Below, in pieces: positions 1-7,993 of a stretch of 64,000 nt of DNA (the first letter of the stretch is position 1; every line of letters begins with the position of its first letter). A program made the translations under genes and the position numbers. The stretch is from Streptomyces sp. WMMB 322 (lineage in GTDB: Bacteria; Actinomycetota; Actinomycetes; Streptomycetales; Streptomycetaceae). Location: NCBI RefSeq assembly GCF_900090145.1, contig NZ_FMHI01000002.1, forward strand, positions 186,001 through 250,000, given 5' to 3'. The notes below the pieces were generated by a model that saw only the letters and a list, made by a program, of their open reading frames with translations, was not told where the DNA came from and searched no databases.

Positions 1-396
1 GCCGCTTCCCTGGAGCGTGCCAATTCGGCCGCGATCCCGACGGCCAGGCTGTCGGTGGGGCAGGGCGCGTACTGGTGCGAGACGCCGGAGAAGAATCACC
101 TGCGCTGGGTGATGACGCACCCGGAGGAGAAGCTGCTCGACGCGCTGGCGCGTCTGCACGCGGCGGGTGCCTCCTCGCTGGGTGAGGACACGCGTCTCGT
201 CGGCTCCTTCCGCGCGCACGGACTGATGGTGCCTGTGTGGGACCTGCCGCGCAGCATGACCTCGGAGGACTGCGAGAAGCCGGCGGCCGGGTTCAACGAG
301 CGGCTGGCGGAGGCGCTCTCCTCGGACGCGGCGCTGACCGCGGACGAGCGGCGCGCCCGCAGTGGTCTCATGAACCGGCAGATCACTCTGAGTTGA
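1..396 (+). CDS. DUF5926 family protein, C-terminal part (5' end outside window)
   Basis: Frame 1 is open from the first base to the TGA at 394-396, giving the last 131 residues of a longer protein. The stretch CETPEKNHLRWVM, the block LDALARLHAAGASSLGE and the ending GLMNRQITLS resemble the conserved C terminus of DUF5926 proteins of Streptomyces, as I remember the family. From memory, these proteins start with a SEC-C-like zinc motif that would lie upstream of this window. No enzymatic function is established. The start codon is not in the window, so the first GTG here (position 55) should not be taken as a start. Family assignment is fairly secure; the role is unknown. Confidence 0.85.
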   Translation, partial: AASLERANSAAIPTARLSVGQGAYWCETPEKNHLRWVMTHPEEKLLDALARLHAAGASSLGEDTRLVGSFRAHGLMVPVWDLPRSMTSEDCEKPAAGFNERLAEALSSDAALTADERRARSGLMNRQITLS

Positions 397-439
397 CGGA
401 GGCGACCGTTCCGCAATGAGGTCAGGGAGAAAGTGTGAC

Positions 440-453
440 GTGACACGCGTCAC
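440..453. promoter_or_regulatory. Crp-like palindrome
   Basis: GTGACACGCGTCAC is a perfect dyad and fits GTG(N6)GNCAC, the consensus I recall for Streptomyces Crp. A further TGTGAC half-site directly precedes it at 434-439. It sits 44 bases after the DUF5926 stop in a stretch with no gene. Binding is inferred from the match only. Confidence 0.4.
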
Positions 454-550
454 AACTGACTTATGAATGCGCATACCGGCAGGTAAATCGACGTCCGGAT
501 CTGCGCGATCGAATTTGCTAACGCCGGATCTCTTGTTACCTTTCTAGGAG

Positions 551-588
551 CCCGGTCGCTGGTGCATCCCCCGTCGCCAGCGACCGGG
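551..588. terminator. 12-bp perfect hairpin, likely terminator or small-RNA end
   Basis: CCCGGTCGCTGG at 551-562 pairs perfectly with CCAGCGACCGGG at 577-588 around a 14-base loop, and is followed on the + strand by TTCTTG. It lies 155 bases beyond the DUF5926 stop and 50 bases beyond the convergent gene's stop. It may end DUF5926 transcription, or be the 3' hairpin of an independent transcript starting near the Crp-like dyad. Confidence 0.55.
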
Positions 589-638
589 TTCTTGCATGTG
601 CGCTTCCGGTGCCGGTGCTTGCGGCCTCCCCAACTCGC

Positions 639-1247
639 TCAGCCTGCAACGGGGTTGCTCGCCGAACGCAGCAGCAGCCGGTCCCCGTCGGCGGTTCCCG
701 CCTCTGCCGTCGCGGCGTACGGACGGCCGCCCGCGCGGCTGAGTTCCCGGGGCGTCTCGCACACTCCGGGCCTCCCTCCGGACGGCACGGCACAGCGGGC
801 ACTCAGCGCGCTCCCGTCGGGGCGCGTGAGCGTGAGCGCGGCACTCAGCGGTGAGCCGGTGGAGTTGCGGTAGTACGTCCGCGCCCACGTGCGGCCGCCC
901 TCCGACAGGACGCAGGTCTGCGCCGACAGCCTTTCCGGAGTGGTGAGTTCGGGACCGCACGACGCCGGCGCCCGGCTCATGGACTTCCCGGCCGCGGCCT
1001 CGGCGCGACCTGGTCCGACAGTGCGGACGTGGTGCCCCGTACGGCCCCCGAGCACAGGCCCGTCCGGCGGGGACGCCGCCGGAGCGTGCGCTGCTGCAGC
1101 CGGTCCCGACGCTTCGTCCGGACCGGCGGCGGGCCCGGCGGTTGCCACCGCGATGGGCAGTACGCCGGCGAGCACGACCGTGCAGGCGAGTGCGGTCAGG
1201 GAGAGATGCGACGCGGACGTACGGGGCCGCGGCTGCTGCTGAAGCAT
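639..1247 (-). CDS. secreted hypothetical protein
   Basis: A 202-residue protein I do not recognise. The chosen ATG at 1247 begins a classic signal peptide: a basic n-region (PRPR), a hydrophobic core of about 20 residues (SLTALACTVVLAGVLPIAVA) and a likely cleavage site after ATA. The mature part is Pro/Ala/Gly-rich and contains four cysteines (CGPEL, TCVLSE, RCAVP, VCETP) that could form two disulfides outside the cell. An upstream ATG at 1370 would put 41 residues before the signal peptide and is rejected. No good ribosome site precedes 1247, so the start is moderately certain. It is convergent with DUF5926 and is preceded by the primase-polymerase gene on the same strand, 216 bases upstream. 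Confidence 0.6.
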   Translation of the reverse strand: MLQQQPRPRTSASHLSLTALACTVVLAGVLPIAVATAGPAAGPDEASGPAAAAHAPAASPPDGPVLGGRTGHHVRTVGPGRAEAAAGKSMSRAPASCGPELTTPERLSAQTCVLSEGGRTWARTYYRNSTGSPLSAALTLTRPDGSALSARCAVPSGGRPGVCETPRELSRAGGRPYAATAEAGTADGDRLLLRSASNPVAG

Positions 1248-1463
1248 GGAGGAAGGCTCACTGGCGGGGGAGGAGGTGCCGGTGCCGGCCCGGGGTGGGC
1301 GGGGCGCACCGGAGGCGGTGAGGCGAACATATCGGGCGGTAGCGACCCGCTCCCCCGCGTGACCGTCCATTCCCCGTACGGCGTCTGCCAGTTCGTACCC
1401 GTACGAGTGAAGCGGACCAGCCGGCCGCGCTGCGCTCCGGGGAGCGGGCGGCCGGCACCGGCC

Positions 1464-2267
1464 TCAATACGTGAGGCTCGTCCCGGAATCGGGTGCCGTG
1501 GCGCTCGCCTCGACGAGGACGTCGAGCACACTCTCCATGCGGGGCAGAAACGGAACGGCGGTGGTGAGGCCGCCGCGCCGCGCGGCCCGCGAGCCGCGGA
1601 AGGTGCCCCGCCGGGCTGCCTTGCGGACTGCGCCGTCCCGGCCGTCCGGGCCGTCCTTGCCGTCCGCCGCCGCGGGCTCCCGCTCCCACCGCACGCGGCC
1701 CGCGCCCGTGTGGGACGGCGGCAGCGCGATGTAGCCGCCCTCGCCGTGGAACCGGAGCGAACTCGGCACCCAGTCATGGGCGTAGAGCCGCTCGCCCAGC
1801 TCCTCCAGGCCGTACGGCGCGACGAGAAGCGTGAAGCGCGTGGGCGTCGCCACGACCGGTCCGAGCCGCTGCCCGCGCCGGTCGAGTTCGGCGAGCGCCC
1901 GGGCGCCCGCGATCGCCGGCAGGCTCAGCGCGGAGGGCGCGCGGCCGCCGGTGGCCAGAATCAGCGGTGCGGCGGGCCTGTTGGTCCACCACCAGTGGAT
2001 CATCCGCGGGTCCGTGGTCGCGGCGAGGAGCACGGGGTCGAAGGGGTGCGCACCGGGTACGACACAGTCGGCGTCGGGGCACGAGCAGACCGTGGTGAGC
2101 GGACGTTTGGAGTGGTGCGCACTGGCGGACGAGGAGGACGAAGCGGAGGAGGGAGGGGTAAGGGCAGCTCCGGGCAGTACGGGCCACTGCCAGTGGGTGG
2201 CACAGTGCAGCGCCGCGTTGCGCAGCGAAGACCGGTTCATGCGTCGCCTTCCGAGGATCTCGCGCAT
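1464..2267 (-). CDS. bifunctional DNA primase/polymerase-like (prim-pol domain) protein
   Basis: A 267-residue protein resembling the small stand-alone prim-pol proteins of Streptomyces (archaeo-eukaryotic primase N-terminal domain family). Visible signatures are the Cys cluster CSCPDADCVVPGAHP near residues 61-75, typical of this group, followed by the WWWTNRPAAPLILATG segment. No helicase domain follows, so it is not a full plasmid-type primase-helicase. Its cellular role is unknown; repair or accessory replication is only possible. The start could be ATG 2267 (preceded by AAAGGA) or ATG 2240 (preceded by GGAAGG at better spacing). The C-terminal third is Arg/Ala-rich and poorly conserved in appearance. 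Confidence 0.75.
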   Translation of the reverse strand: MREILGRRRMNRSSLRNAALHCATHWQWPVLPGAALTPPSSASSSSSASAHHSKRPLTTVCSCPDADCVVPGAHPFDPVLLAATTDPRMIHWWWTNRPAAPLILATGGRAPSALSLPAIAGARALAELDRRGQRLGPVVATPTRFTLLVAPYGLEELGERLYAHDWVPSSLRFHGEGGYIALPPSHTGAGRVRWEREPAAADGKDGPDGRDGAVRKAARRGTFRGSRAARRGGLTTAVPFLPRMESVLDVLVEASATAPDSGTSLTY

Positions 2268-2879
2268 GTGCGCTCGTTCCTTTCCGTGAACGCCAACAGA
2301 TCGTCCCGACAGAGATCGTTCAGCCCATCACAACACGTCACTCACTGCTCACTGCGCGTAGGAAAACCGCGGTCATGCCGTAGTCGAGCGTGGAACACAG
2401 CGGTGGGCGATGCGACGTCCGAGCTCGGTCGCCCTGCCGCCACCTGTGCTGGTGCCCTGGATAACGCTTGGTATTGCGCCTGTGCCGGCCGTGCTGGCTG
2501 TGCGTGTCGCCGACCGGAAAGGGGGAGGCCAACTGCCTCGTAAGACGTGCTGCTCCCTCACCGGGTTCCGTACCCGCGACAGCTGTGCCGATGCTCCGGC
2601 CTGCGCTTCCTCGGGGTCGTGGAAGCGAGCAGATGTGCGGGGCTGCTCCAGTCGACAGCAAATGCCGTCTCTCACAGGCGATTTTACGCCAACCTCGTGC
2701 AACCGCGGCCCGCCCCCCTTAAGTCAACAACGGCAAGCGGACACCATTCGTAGTGCAAGGACGATGCTGGACATCCTGTTATCGCTACGTGTACATCTTG
2801 TGCATTGCCAGCGGAGCAGCGTGACATGGGGGTTTGCGATGCAATGCAGAGAGAGGAACCACTGCGGGAGAACGCACCC
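2268..2879. other. 612-base intergenic region with no recognised gene
   Basis: This divergent spacer lies between the prim-pol gene (left) and the phosphatase (right) and must hold both promoters. The part around 2740-2830 is less GC-rich than its surroundings. I could not assign convincing -35/-10 pairs, and no reading frame here has a credible start, ribosome site and codon pattern. A small RNA cannot be excluded. Confidence 0.5.
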
Positions 2880-4373
2880 ATGAGCGCCTCGCAGCGGTCG
2901 AAAGTGGCCGGATTCAAACCCGTGATCTCCCCGCCACAGCAAACTGCGCCCCCCGCTTCGGACGCGTCGTCGGAGCAGCTCGCCGCCGTCCACGACCGGT
3001 TGGCCAGCTGGGTCACCGACCTGACGACCCTTCAGGAACTCGCGGAACGGCTGTCCGGCACCCCCACACTCGACGACGCGCTGCGCGAGACCCTCCGCGC
3101 CGGAGCAACCCTCGTCGGGGCCCGCCGCGGGCTCGTCGCGCTCGATTCCGTCGACAGCGAAAGCCCCGAACGCACCATCGGCCTCGGGCTCGGCCGCGCC
3201 GACATCGGCGAGCTGGAGACCGTGCCGCGCAGCTCCTCCTCCTACGCGCGGATCCTCGACGGCCTCCCGTCCCTCCCGGAACCGGCCGACGGCGTCCGCG
3301 CCCGCGACGCGGGCACCCCCACCGACGACGACGGCGACCTCGTCCCCGGCCGCGAGGGGAACCGGGGCTACCCCGAGATCACCCACCCCGACATCGCCAC
3401 CGACGACACCCTCGACCCCCGTCACCGCGAGGTCGCCGCCCGCCTCGGCTACGCCGCCAGCTACGCGACCCGCATCGCCACCTCCGACGCCCCGCGCATC
3501 GGCGCCGCCGTCTGGCTGTACGACGAGCCCGCCGAACCGACCGCGCGCCAGCGCCATCTGCTCGGCCTCTACCTCCGCTGCGCCAGCGAGCAGATCGCCC
3601 GGCACCTCGAACTCGCCCGTACCCGCGCCGAACTGACCGCCCTGCGCGAAGGGCTGCTGCCCTCCAGGCTCCCGCGGGTTCCCGGCGTCGCGCTGGCCGT
3701 CCGGCACCTGACCGGGCCGGGCGGCGGAGGCGACTGGTACGACGCGCTGCCGCTTCCCGAAGGGGCCCTCGGGCTCTCGGTCGGCGGCGTCACGGGCAGC
3801 GGCCCCGGCACGGTCGCGGCGATGGGGCGGCTGCGCGCCTCGCTCCGCGCGTACGCGGTGATGGAGGGCGAGGACCCGGTCGCCGTCCTCTCCGACCTGG
3901 AGCTGCTGCTGCGCCTGACGGAACCCGCCCGGTCCGCCACGGCGCTCTTCGCCTACGCCGAGCCGTCGGTGCGCCGGATCCTGCTCGCCGGCGCCGGCCA
4001 CTGCCCGCCGCTGATCGTCGGGCAGCACCGCACCGAGTACGTCGAGACGACGCTCTCCGCGCCGCTGGGCATGCTGGCCTGCTGGGAGGCGCCGAGCGTC
4101 GCGCTGTCGCTGTACGAAGGAGAAACGCTGCTGCTGTACAGCGACGGGCTGCTGCACCGCACCGGCGAGGAGATGGACCGGGCGTTCGCGCGGCTGCACT
4201 CCGCCGCAGCGTGCGCGCCTCCCGCCGCACGCTCCGACCCCGAGGCACTCGTCGACCACGTCCTGCGCACGGCCCTGCCGTCCGGCGAGAACCCGGACTC
4301 CGGCGGCACCGGACGGCCGGGCGGGCCCGGCAGCAGGGCCGAGGACGTCGTCCTGCTCGCCGCACGCTTCTGA
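2880..4373 (+). CDS. GAF-SpoIIE (PP2C-type) phosphatase-like protein with degenerate metal site
   Basis: A 497-residue soluble protein. Residues about 40-235 look like a GAF-type sensor region and residues about 245-495 are a SpoIIE/RsbU-type PP2C domain with GGGDWYDALPLP, AGAGHCPPLIV and LLLYSDGLLHRTGE. This family dephosphorylates anti-sigma-factor antagonists in partner-switching cascades. The usual second metal motif GDVxGHG reads GGVTGSG here, so the Asp is Gly (residue 303) and the His is Ser; the last motif is EDVVLL rather than DDxxxL. Reduced or lost phosphatase activity is therefore possible. Start ATG 2880 is chosen for GGGAG nine bases upstream; in-frame ATG codons also exist further upstream. 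The RsbW-like ATPase at 7.3-7.7 kb is a possible pathway partner. Confidence 0.8.
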   Translation: MSASQRSKVAGFKPVISPPQQTAPPASDASSEQLAAVHDRLASWVTDLTTLQELAERLSGTPTLDDALRETLRAGATLVGARRGLVALDSVDSESPERTIGLGLGRADIGELETVPRSSSSYARILDGLPSLPEPADGVRARDAGTPTDDDGDLVPGREGNRGYPEITHPDIATDDTLDPRHREVAARLGYAASYATRIATSDAPRIGAAVWLYDEPAEPTARQRHLLGLYLRCASEQIARHLELARTRAELTALREGLLPSRLPRVPGVALAVRHLTGPGGGGDWYDALPLPEGALGLSVGGVTGSGPGTVAAMGRLRASLRAYAVMEGEDPVAVLSDLELLLRLTEPARSATALFAYAEPSVRRILLAGAGHCPPLIVGQHRTEYVETTLSAPLGMLACWEAPSVALSLYEGETLLLYSDGLLHRTGEEMDRAFARLHSAAACAPPAARSDPEALVDHVLRTALPSGENPDSGGTGRPGGPGSRAEDVVLLAARF

Positions 4374-4481
4374 GACAAGGCCCACACGGGCCCGCCACCG
4401 GCCCGCGCAGGGCGCCGGGCGCCTCCCCCGGCCACGCCCTCGGGCCCCGCTGACCAGCTTCCGCGCACCCCCGGGCCCCCA

Positions 4482-4518
4482 TACGATGGAAAGCGGTCGA
4501 AACACCGGAATCAGGAGG
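4482..4518 (+). promoter_or_regulatory. -10 box and strong ribosome site of the aminopeptidase gene
   Basis: TACGAT at 4482-4487 is a good -10 match and AGGAGG at 4513-4518 lies five bases before the GTG start at 4524. No convincing -35 box was seen. The implied leader is about 30 bases. Confidence 0.5.
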
Positions 4519-4523
4519 CAGAC

Positions 4524-5966
4524 GTGGCGGAATCCGCCGACGAGCAGCCGATCAAGCAGCGGAAGAACGGCCTCTACCCGGCCGTTTCCGACGAGCTCGC
4601 CGAGAACATGAAGAGCGGCTGGGCCGACACCGAGCTGCGCGGTCTCGAACCCGTCCCGCAGGCCGGACACACGGCGGACCGGCGTGCCCGCCTCTCCGCC
4701 CGCTTCCCCGGTGAACGACTGGTGATCCCCGCGGGCAACCTCAAGACCCGCTCCAACGACACCGAGTACCGCTTCCGTGCGTCCGTCGAGTACGCATACC
4801 TCACCGGGGACCAGACGGAGGACGGCGTACTCGTCATGGAGCCCGACCCCGCGGGGAGCGGACACCAGTCGACGCTCTACCTGCTTCCGCGTTCGGACCG
4901 CGAGAACGGCGAGTTCTGGCTCGACGGCCAGGGCGAGCTGTGGGTGGGCCGGCGGCACAGCCTCAGCGAGGCCCAGCAGTTGTACGGGATCCAGTGCGCG
5001 GACGTGCGCGAGCTGACGGCCGAGCTGCGCACGGCCACGGGCCCCGTGCGGGTGGTGCGCAGCTACGACGCGGCGGTTGAGCAGGCGCTCACCGACAAGG
5101 TCACCGCCGAGCGCGACAACGAGTTCCAGGTCTTCCTCTCCGAAATGCGCCTGGTGAAGGACGAGTTCGAGATCGGGGAGATGGAGAAGGCCTGCGCGTC
5201 GACCGTGCGTGGCTTCGAGGACGTCGTGAAGGTGCTGGACAAGGCGGAGGCCACGTCCGAGCGCTACATCGAGGGCACGTTCTTCCTCCGCGCCCGCGTC
5301 GAGGGCAACGACGTCGGCTACGGCTCGATCTGCGCCGCCGGACCGCACGCCACCACGCTGCACTGGGTGCGCAACGACGGCGCCGTCCGCTCCGGCGAAC
5401 TGCTGCTGCTGGACGCGGGTGTCGAGACGGACACCCTCTACACGGCCGACGTCACGCGGACCCTGCCGATCGGCGGGAGCTTCACCCCGCTCCAGCGGAA
5501 GATCTACGACGCGGTCCACGAGGCCCAGGAGGCGGGCATCGCGGCCGTCAAGCCCGGCGCGAAGTACCTCGACTTCCACCTGGCCGCGCAGCGCGTCCTC
5601 GCCACGAAGCTCGTGGAATGGGGCCTGCTGGAGGGTCCGGTGGAGCGTGTTCTGGAGTTGGGGCTCCAGCGCCGCTGGACGCTGCACGGCACGGGCCACA
5701 TGCTCGGCATGGACGTGCACGACTGCGCCACCGCCCGCCGCGAGACCTACGCCGAGGGCACGCTGGAGCCGGGCATGTGCCTGACTGTGGAGCCCGGCCT
5801 GTACTTCCAGCCCGACGACTTGACAGTTCCGGAGGAATACCGCGGAATCGGTGTACGCATCGAGGACGACATCCTCGTCACCGCGGAGGGCAACCGGAAC
5901 CTTTCGGACGGACTGCCGCGCAGCAGCTCGGACGTGGAGTCCTGGATGTCGCGTCTCAGGAGCTGA
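4524..5966 (+). CDS. pepP: aminopeptidase P family protein (Xaa-Pro aminopeptidase)
   Basis: A 480-residue cytoplasmic metalloprotease expected to remove an N-terminal residue preceding proline. The N-terminal half is the creatinase-like domain (RFRASVEYAYLTGDQTEDGVL), and the C-terminal half is the pita-bread M24 domain. Dimetal ligands are visible in order: Asp297 in LLLLDAGVETD, Asp309 in TADVTRT, His392 in GTGHMLGMDVHD, Glu in TVEPGLYF and Glu in GVRIEDD. Length fits the long bacterial pepP type. GTG 4524 is the start because AGGAGG precedes it at ideal spacing. It stands between two PP2C-type genes with its own promoter and a terminator after it, so it is probably monocistronic. Confidence 0.93.
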   Translation: MAESADEQPIKQRKNGLYPAVSDELAENMKSGWADTELRGLEPVPQAGHTADRRARLSARFPGERLVIPAGNLKTRSNDTEYRFRASVEYAYLTGDQTEDGVLVMEPDPAGSGHQSTLYLLPRSDRENGEFWLDGQGELWVGRRHSLSEAQQLYGIQCADVRELTAELRTATGPVRVVRSYDAAVEQALTDKVTAERDNEFQVFLSEMRLVKDEFEIGEMEKACASTVRGFEDVVKVLDKAEATSERYIEGTFFLRARVEGNDVGYGSICAAGPHATTLHWVRNDGAVRSGELLLLDAGVETDTLYTADVTRTLPIGGSFTPLQRKIYDAVHEAQEAGIAAVKPGAKYLDFHLAAQRVLATKLVEWGLLEGPVERVLELGLQRRWTLHGTGHMLGMDVHDCATARRETYAEGTLEPGMCLTVEPGLYFQPDDLTVPEEYRGIGVRIEDDILVTAEGNRNLSDGLPRSSSDVESWMSRLRS

Positions 5967-5986
5967 CCCTCGCCGGGCCGGGGCCG

Positions 5987-6032
5987 CCGACCGCCGCGCA
6001 CCGGCGCCGGAGGCGCGGCGGGGCGGTCGGCA
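5987..6032 (+). terminator. GC-rich hairpin after pepP
   Basis: GCCGACCGCCGCGC at 5987-6000 pairs with the right arm at 6014-6032 with a small bulge. It begins 21 bases after the pepP stop and is a plausible intrinsic terminator without a strong T tract, as is usual in Streptomyces. Confidence 0.55.
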
Positions 6033-6139
6033 CAACCGTTTCCGTACCCGGTTCGTCACATAGAGGTCCGGAATCGGGGGTCAGATGCCTAATGTTGCAC
6101 GTGTCGGGCATCCGTTTCGACGGGGGAGGAGAGCTCAGG

Positions 6140-7195
6140 GTGGTCACGCTTCAGTTCCGGCCCCGGATCCTGGCCGCGCTCCCCTACGTCGCCATGGGGA
6201 TCGTGGCCGTCATCGACTTCATCTCCGGCCCCGCGGTCGGCTTCCTGCCGATGATGGCGCTGGGGCCGGCGTTCGCCGGGCTCATCGGGAACGTGCGCCG
6301 CAGTGTGGTGATCGGCGCGGTAGCGCTGACCCTGACGCTGATGCTGAGCATCTACAACGCCCAGGTGGACAACCGCCGCGGCTACACGACCCTCATCGCC
6401 GTCGCGGGGGTCGCCGTCGCCGGTGTCGCCGCGACGTCGATGCGCAAGCGGCGCGAGGCCGAACTGGCGAGCGTGCGCTCGATCGCGGAGGCCGCGCAGC
6501 GCGTACTGCTGCGCCCCGTGCCGCGCAACGCCGGTCAGCTGCGCGCCGCGGTCTCCTACACATCGGCGATGGCCGACGCCCGTATCGGCGGTGACCTGTA
6601 CGAGATGGTGACGTCGCCGACGGGCGTGCGGATCATCGTGGGCGACGTACAGGGCAAGGGCCTGGAGGCGGTGGAGACGGCGGCCGTCGTGGTGGGCGCC
6701 TTCCGCGAGGCCGCGTACGACGAACCGGATCTCATGGCGGTCGGCAAGCGTCTGGAGCGGGCGCTCGCCAGGCATCTGCTCGGCGAGAAGTTCGTGACGG
6801 CGGTGCTGGCCGAGGTGCAGGAGAGGGACGGCGCCACGCTCCTCAACTTCGGCCACCCCGCGCCGTTGATCATCCGTCCCGACGGCTCCGTCGACTACGC
6901 CGAACCCCCGGAACGTGCCCTGCCACTCGGTCTGGACCTCGAGGACGGCCCGGCGCCGACACCGCACGACGTGCCGTTCGTCCCCGGCGACCAGCTTCTC
7001 TTCTACACGGACGGAGTGAGCGAGGCCCGCGACCGCGCCAACCGCTTCTACCCGCTGGAGGAGCGCGGCGACCTGCTCAAGGACCCCGATCCGGACGCGG
7101 CGTTGACGGCCGTGCGACTCGACCTGGCCGATCACGTCGGCGGCCCGCCGCACGACGACGCCGCGATGCTGCTGCTGCGCTACCGGGGCCGGTGA
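6140..7195 (+). CDS. membrane-anchored SpoIIE-type PP2C phosphatase
   Basis: A 351-residue protein. Residues 1-110 hold about four hydrophobic segments (ILAALPYVAMGIVAVIDFI, VGFLPMMALGPAFAGLIG, VVIGAVALTLTLMLSIY, TLIAVAGVAVAGVAA); the rest is a complete SpoIIE/PP2C domain. Unlike the phosphatase at 2880, all metal motifs are intact: GGDLYEM, VGDVQGKG, LLFYTDGVSEAR and HDDAAMLL. It should act at the membrane on phosphorylated anti-anti-sigma (STAS) proteins. Start GTG 6140 is chosen for GGAGGA about ten bases upstream; ATG 6092 is possible. The convergent RsbW-like ATPase gene ends 70 bases away. Confidence 0.88.
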   Translation: MVTLQFRPRILAALPYVAMGIVAVIDFISGPAVGFLPMMALGPAFAGLIGNVRRSVVIGAVALTLTLMLSIYNAQVDNRRGYTTLIAVAGVAVAGVAATSMRKRREAELASVRSIAEAAQRVLLRPVPRNAGQLRAAVSYTSAMADARIGGDLYEMVTSPTGVRIIVGDVQGKGLEAVETAAVVVGAFREAAYDEPDLMAVGKRLERALARHLLGEKFVTAVLAEVQERDGATLLNFGHPAPLIIRPDGSVDYAEPPERALPLGLDLEDGPAPTPHDVPFVPGDQLLFYTDGVSEARDRANRFYPLEERGDLLKDPDPDAALTAVRLDLADHVGGPPHDDAAMLLLRYRGR

Positions 7196-7264
7196 CGTCA
7201 CCCGGGCACGGTCGCGGTCCCGGGCGTTCCCGAGGCGCGCGCCGGTCCGCCCCGGCCGTCGGTC

Positions 7265-7747
7265 TCACCCCGCCGCGAGCAGCGGGCTTCCTTCGCTCCC
7301 GGCCGCACGGGCACCGCTGCCCGGACCTCCCTCCGCGTGCTGCCACTTGAGGGTCTTGTCGAACGTGACGACGGCTCCCCCGCGGCCGGGGCGGTTCCGT
7401 ACGCGTACGTGGTCGGCGAGGGACTCGATCAGGAACAGCCCCCGGCCGTTCTCGGAGTCCAGGGGCACGCTGGGCGACAGGGCGGAGGTGCGGAACCCGG
7501 GACCGGAGTCGGCGACCTCGATGCGGCACCGGTCGCCGTCGAGGTAGGCGGTCACGCAGTAGGCGTCCGAGTGTTCGCCCCGGCCGTGCTCGACGGCGTT
7601 GGCACACGCCTCGGAGAGCGCGATCGACAACTCGAACGAAACCTCGCTGTCCACGCCGGCGCTGTCCATGGAATCCAGGAGCAGCCGCCGGGCGAGCGGC
7701 ACGCTGGCAGCTTCGCGCCTCAACCGGAGACACCACCACATGCTCAT
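7265..7747 (-). CDS. ATP-binding protein, RsbW/anti-sigma-regulatory kinase fold
   Basis: A 160-residue HATPase_c_2 protein. The N box is ELSIALSEACANAVEHG, the G1 box VADSGPGF and the G2 segment GRGLFLIESLADHV. Proteins like this act as serine kinases or anti-sigma factors in partner switching, and streptomycetes carry many with unknown partners. Start ATG 7747 has GGAGGG six bases upstream; a second in-frame ATG is two codons on. The C terminus after KTLKWQHAE is Gly/Ala-rich and unlikely to be structured. It is convergent with the membrane PP2C gene, and no sigma factor or STAS antagonist gene is adjacent. Confidence 0.85.
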   Translation of the reverse strand: MSMWWCLRLRREAASVPLARRLLLDSMDSAGVDSEVSFELSIALSEACANAVEHGRGEHSDAYCVTAYLDGDRCRIEVADSGPGFRTSALSPSVPLDSENGRGLFLIESLADHVRVRNRPGRGGAVVTFDKTLKWQHAEGGPGSGARAAGSEGSPLLAAG

Positions 7748-7993
7748 GCTCAACCCTCCACAGGCCGAGGCTCGACGGTTCGGCCCCCGAAGGGACCACC
7801 CCGGCCATGCGCATACGTATTGCCGGTTGTGCGGGCAGTACGCACCCGTGTCTGCGCATGCCGTCCGTTCGGAGGACGCGAGGCCGTCCGGCTGAGCCGC
7901 CGCGCTCTCGCGCACGGGCGGAAGGCGCACGATTCCGGGCGTTTCGACCCCTGGCGGATGCGGGTGCGGGCACGGTGAGATGATGACGCCGCC

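Noticed and set aside
562-873. Small plus-strand frames in the first kilobase
   Set aside because: They are antisense to the secreted protein and start inside the hairpin; no ribosome site.
1029-2543. A 504-codon open frame on the plus strand
   Set aside because: It lies antisense to the secreted protein and prim-pol genes and its translation is Arg/Gly/Ala-rich without any domain; it also runs through the divergent promoter.
2895-2935. tRNA-like T-arm (GGATTCAAACCC)
   Set aside because: No acceptor, anticodon or D arm can be built around it and it lies in the coding start of the phosphatase.
2724-6059. A 1111-codon open frame on the minus strand opposite the phosphatase and pepP
   Set aside because: It is a shadow of the plus-strand genes, with no ribosome site, no family match and repetitive codons typical of antisense frames in high-GC DNA.
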